Shown: positions 4,426 through 6,174 of the stretch, piece after piece | How positions within the stretch are numbered: position 1 is the stretch's first letter | How the letters are laid out: each line of letters begins with the position of its first letter | Source of the DNA: Selenomonas sp. | Lineage (GTDB): Bacteria > Bacillota > Negativicutes > Selenomonadales > Selenomonadaceae | DNA: 6,174 nucleotides | Direction of reading: 5' to 3' | NCBI RefSeq assembly: GCF_022771645.1 | Contig: NZ_JALFCU010000082.1 | Location: forward strand, 1 to 6,174 | Made by a program: the position numbers and the translations under genes | The notes under the pieces: generated by a model | What the model saw: the letters and a program-made list of their open reading frames with translations, nothing else | Databases searched by the model: none | What the model was told of the DNA's origin: nothing

Positions 4426-6165
4426 ATGAACAACGTACAGATCATGAGCACGAGCCCGCAGGCTGGCAGCGTGAAAGCGAACGTCAAGAGCGCAAGCAAA
4501 GTGACGTCCGCGAAATCCGCGTCGAAGTCTACGGGCTTTGATGACGTGCTCGAAAAAAGTCAGACGCAGGCAGACACCAAAGCGGACGTGCAGGCAAAGG
4601 ACAGGGCCACGGTCGCACGCGACGCAAGCGATGCCGCGAAAGCAGCGAAAGATGCTGCTGCGGAGGCGAAAGACGCGCGCGACGCCGCAGCCGTCGCCGA
4701 AGTCACGGGAAAATCCTCGGATGCAGACGCACCGAAGAAAACAGCAAAAACGGGCAAGGATGCCAAAGATACGACCGTCAAGGACGATGCCGCTGACGTG
4801 AGTGATGCGGTCGACGAAGCGCTCGCAGCCGATGTCGCAAGCACCATCCTCGCAGCGAAACTCAACGCTGCACAGACGCTCCTGCTCGGCGAAATGAAAT
4901 CGCTCGTGAAAGATGCGATGGGGACGGCGAAAGGCCCGCTTGCGGACACAGTCGAAGATCTCGCGCAGGCGCTCATCGATGCCTCAACGCAGAAATCGAT
5001 GGCCGCCACGAGCAACTTGATGTCCCTGATCCCGCAGGATGCATCGTCCGGCAAGGCGCAGCAGGCCATGCTTGCGATGCTCTCCGGCCAGAATACGGCC
5101 GCGCAGGATGCGAAAGCCGCACTCGCCTCGCTCCTGGCGAACGATGCAACGGCCTCGGATGTCCTCGCGAACGTGCAGAACCTCCTCGCGGATGCCGCAG
5201 CAGCGCAGACGCCGGCAGAAATGACGGCAAACGCGCGGACGGCAGCGACGCAGAACGCATTCGCTTCGCTCCAGAGCCTCGCAACGCCGGTCATCCAGCA
5301 GACGGCCACGCAGACGACGCCGCTCTTTGCAAACTTGAAGAACACGCAGCCGCAGACGGATGCCAAGGCGACCGTCAGCGACTTCGCGAACCTGCTCGGC
5401 ACGGATGTCGAGACGACGGCGCAGAGCGCCGACCTCGGCCAGCAAGTCCTGAACGCGTTCCAGCAGCAGGCAGGCGCGAACGCCGATGCACAACAGCAGG
5501 GCGCGCAGCAGCAGGCCATGGCGGAAACGTTCGTGACGAAGGATGGCGAGGCGACGGTCACGCAGCTTCCTGAGGAAGCGGCGTTCGACAAGGCGCCAGC
5601 GCAGGAAGCTGCTCCGACGCAGACAACGCCGCTCGCGAGCTTCTCGCAGACGCTCCAGAATATCGACGATACGACGCAGACGTCCGCCACGCAGACGGCA
5701 CAGCAGCCGCAGACAGACTACGACATCCCGCAGCAGATCGTCGACCAGGCGCGCCTCATCCAGCGCGGGCAGGATACCGAAATGGTCATTCACCTGAAGC
5801 CGGAGCACCTCGGCGACCTCACGCTTCGCGTGTCCGTCGGTGCTGATGGTGCGGTCAATGCCTCGTTCCACTCGAACAACGCAGAGGTCCGCACGATCAT
5901 CGAGAACACGCTCGTCCAGCTGAAGCAAGACCTGAACAACCAGGGGCTGAAAGTCGACAACGTCGGCGTTTACGCCGGCCTCGCCGATGGCGGCTTGCCG
6001 CAGGACAGCGGCCAGCAGAGCTGGCAGCAAGGCAGCTCGCAGGGCCAGCATCACTCGACGCAGGAAAGCGCCGAAGCCTTTGAGGACGGGCAGGAACTCG
6101 CAGCGGCACTCGCCGCGCAGAAAGAAGGAAACGCAGCCACGGACGGCGTTGACTATCGGGTCTGA
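4426..6165 (+). CDS. fliK: Flagellar hook-length control protein FliK
   Basis: FliK is secreted intermittently during hook growth. Its N-terminal part acts as a ruler and its C-terminal domain touches FlhB to switch export from rod/hook to filament subunits. The 579-residue product is longer than Salmonella FliK (405). Residues 1-60 are Ser/Lys/Thr-rich and 66-93 are an Ala/Lys/Asp-rich helix. A long Ala/Gln/Thr-rich ruler region runs to about 440. The conserved Flg_hook domain covers about 445-518, with LKPEHLGDL (457-465), the segment VNASFHSNN (477-485) and the helix RTIIENTLVQLKQDL (489-503) before NQGLKV. A Gln/Ser/Gly-rich tail (519-579) follows, as in other FliK proteins. There is no cysteine, signal peptide or membrane segment, fitting a type III export substrate. 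The ATG at 4426 is fixed by the strong ribosome binding site. By analogy with B. subtilis, flgD and flgE should follow downstream. Confidence -1.
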   Translation: MNNVQIMSTSPQAGSVKANVKSASKVTSAKSASKSTGFDDVLEKSQTQADTKADVQAKDRATVARDASDAAKAAKDAAAEAKDARDAAAVAEVTGKSSDADAPKKTAKTGKDAKDTTVKDDAADVSDAVDEALAADVASTILAAKLNAAQTLLLGEMKSLVKDAMGTAKGPLADTVEDLAQALIDASTQKSMAATSNLMSLIPQDASSGKAQQAMLAMLSGQNTAAQDAKAALASLLANDATASDVLANVQNLLADAAAAQTPAEMTANARTAATQNAFASLQSLATPVIQQTATQTTPLFANLKNTQPQTDAKATVSDFANLLGTDVETTAQSADLGQQVLNAFQQQAGANADAQQQGAQQQAMAETFVTKDGEATVTQLPEEAAFDKAPAQEAAPTQTTPLASFSQTLQNIDDTTQTSATQTAQQPQTDYDIPQQIVDQARLIQRGQDTEMVIHLKPEHLGDLTLRVSVGADGAVNASFHSNNAEVRTIIENTLVQLKQDLNNQGLKVDNVGVYAGLADGGLPQDSGQQSWQQGSSQGQHHSTQESAEAFEDGQELAAALAAQKEGNAATDGVDYRV

Positions 6166-6174
6166 GAGATCCGA

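Noticed and set aside
4381..4440. AACGTAC occurring just upstream of fliK (4381) and again in its first codons, as an operator pair
   Set aside because: The copies are only about seven bases, the second is fixed by the coding sequence, and no regulator with this site is known to me. Chance is the simpler explanation.
2837..6054. Several other long minus-strand frames (2837-3682, 2937-3836, 3550-4365, 4560-5690, 4984-6054)
   Set aside because: All lie opposite confidently assigned genes and have biased compositions (Arg/Leu- or Ala/Ser/Cys-rich) typical of antisense frames in GC-rich DNA. None has domain motifs.

Overview
This window is a stretch of a flagellar biosynthesis operon. Every gene lies on the + strand, in the order fliG (3' end only) - fliH - fliI - fliJ - leaderless lytic transglycosylase - ylxF/MotE-like membrane protein - fliK. 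The order fliG-fliH-fliI-fliJ-ylxF-fliK is that of the fla/che operon of Bacillota such as Bacillus subtilis, here with a lytic transglycosylase gene between fliJ and ylxF. The DNA is GC-rich with a strong preference for G or C at third codon positions, and the proteins look like Bacillota proteins. A GC-rich anaerobic Negativicutes member (Selenomonas-like) would fit, but that assignment is inference from gene order, composition and protein flavour, not from a marker gene.

Layout. Bases 1-339 hold the C-terminal domain of the rotor protein FliG. From 332 to 2970 fliH, fliI and fliJ encode the cytoplasmic ATPase complex of the flagellar type III export apparatus. fliG/fliH overlap by 8 bp, and fliI/fliJ and fliJ/transglycosylase each overlap by 4 bp (ATGA), so this part is tightly packed and probably translationally coupled. 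Only fliH/fliI are separated, by 45 bp. The transglycosylase (2967-3626) has a clear GH23-type catalytic domain but no signal peptide. After a 79-bp spacer comes a single-pass membrane protein with a MotE/MgtE-N-like domain (3706-4356). After a 69-bp AT-rich spacer comes fliK (4426-6165), the hook-length ruler. That second spacer carries a near-perfect Shine-Dalgarno sequence and a good match to a sigma-28/sigma-D flagellar promoter.

How the parts work together. FliG is the rotor ring component that meets the stator. FliH, FliI and FliJ deliver and help energise export of rod, hook and filament subunits. The transglycosylase probably opens peptidoglycan for the growing rod. FliK measures the hook and switches export specificity. 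The YlxF/MotE-like protein is likely an accessory factor of the basal body or stator, with no firmly known role in Bacillota.

I see no mobile element, CRISPR array, RNA gene or foreign cargo, and no gene-free stretch above 79 bp. This is a largely ordinary flagellar region. The points most worth a second look are the candidate sigma-28 promoter before fliK, the leaderless transglycosylase, and an 11-residue repeat in FliH with three cysteines in register.
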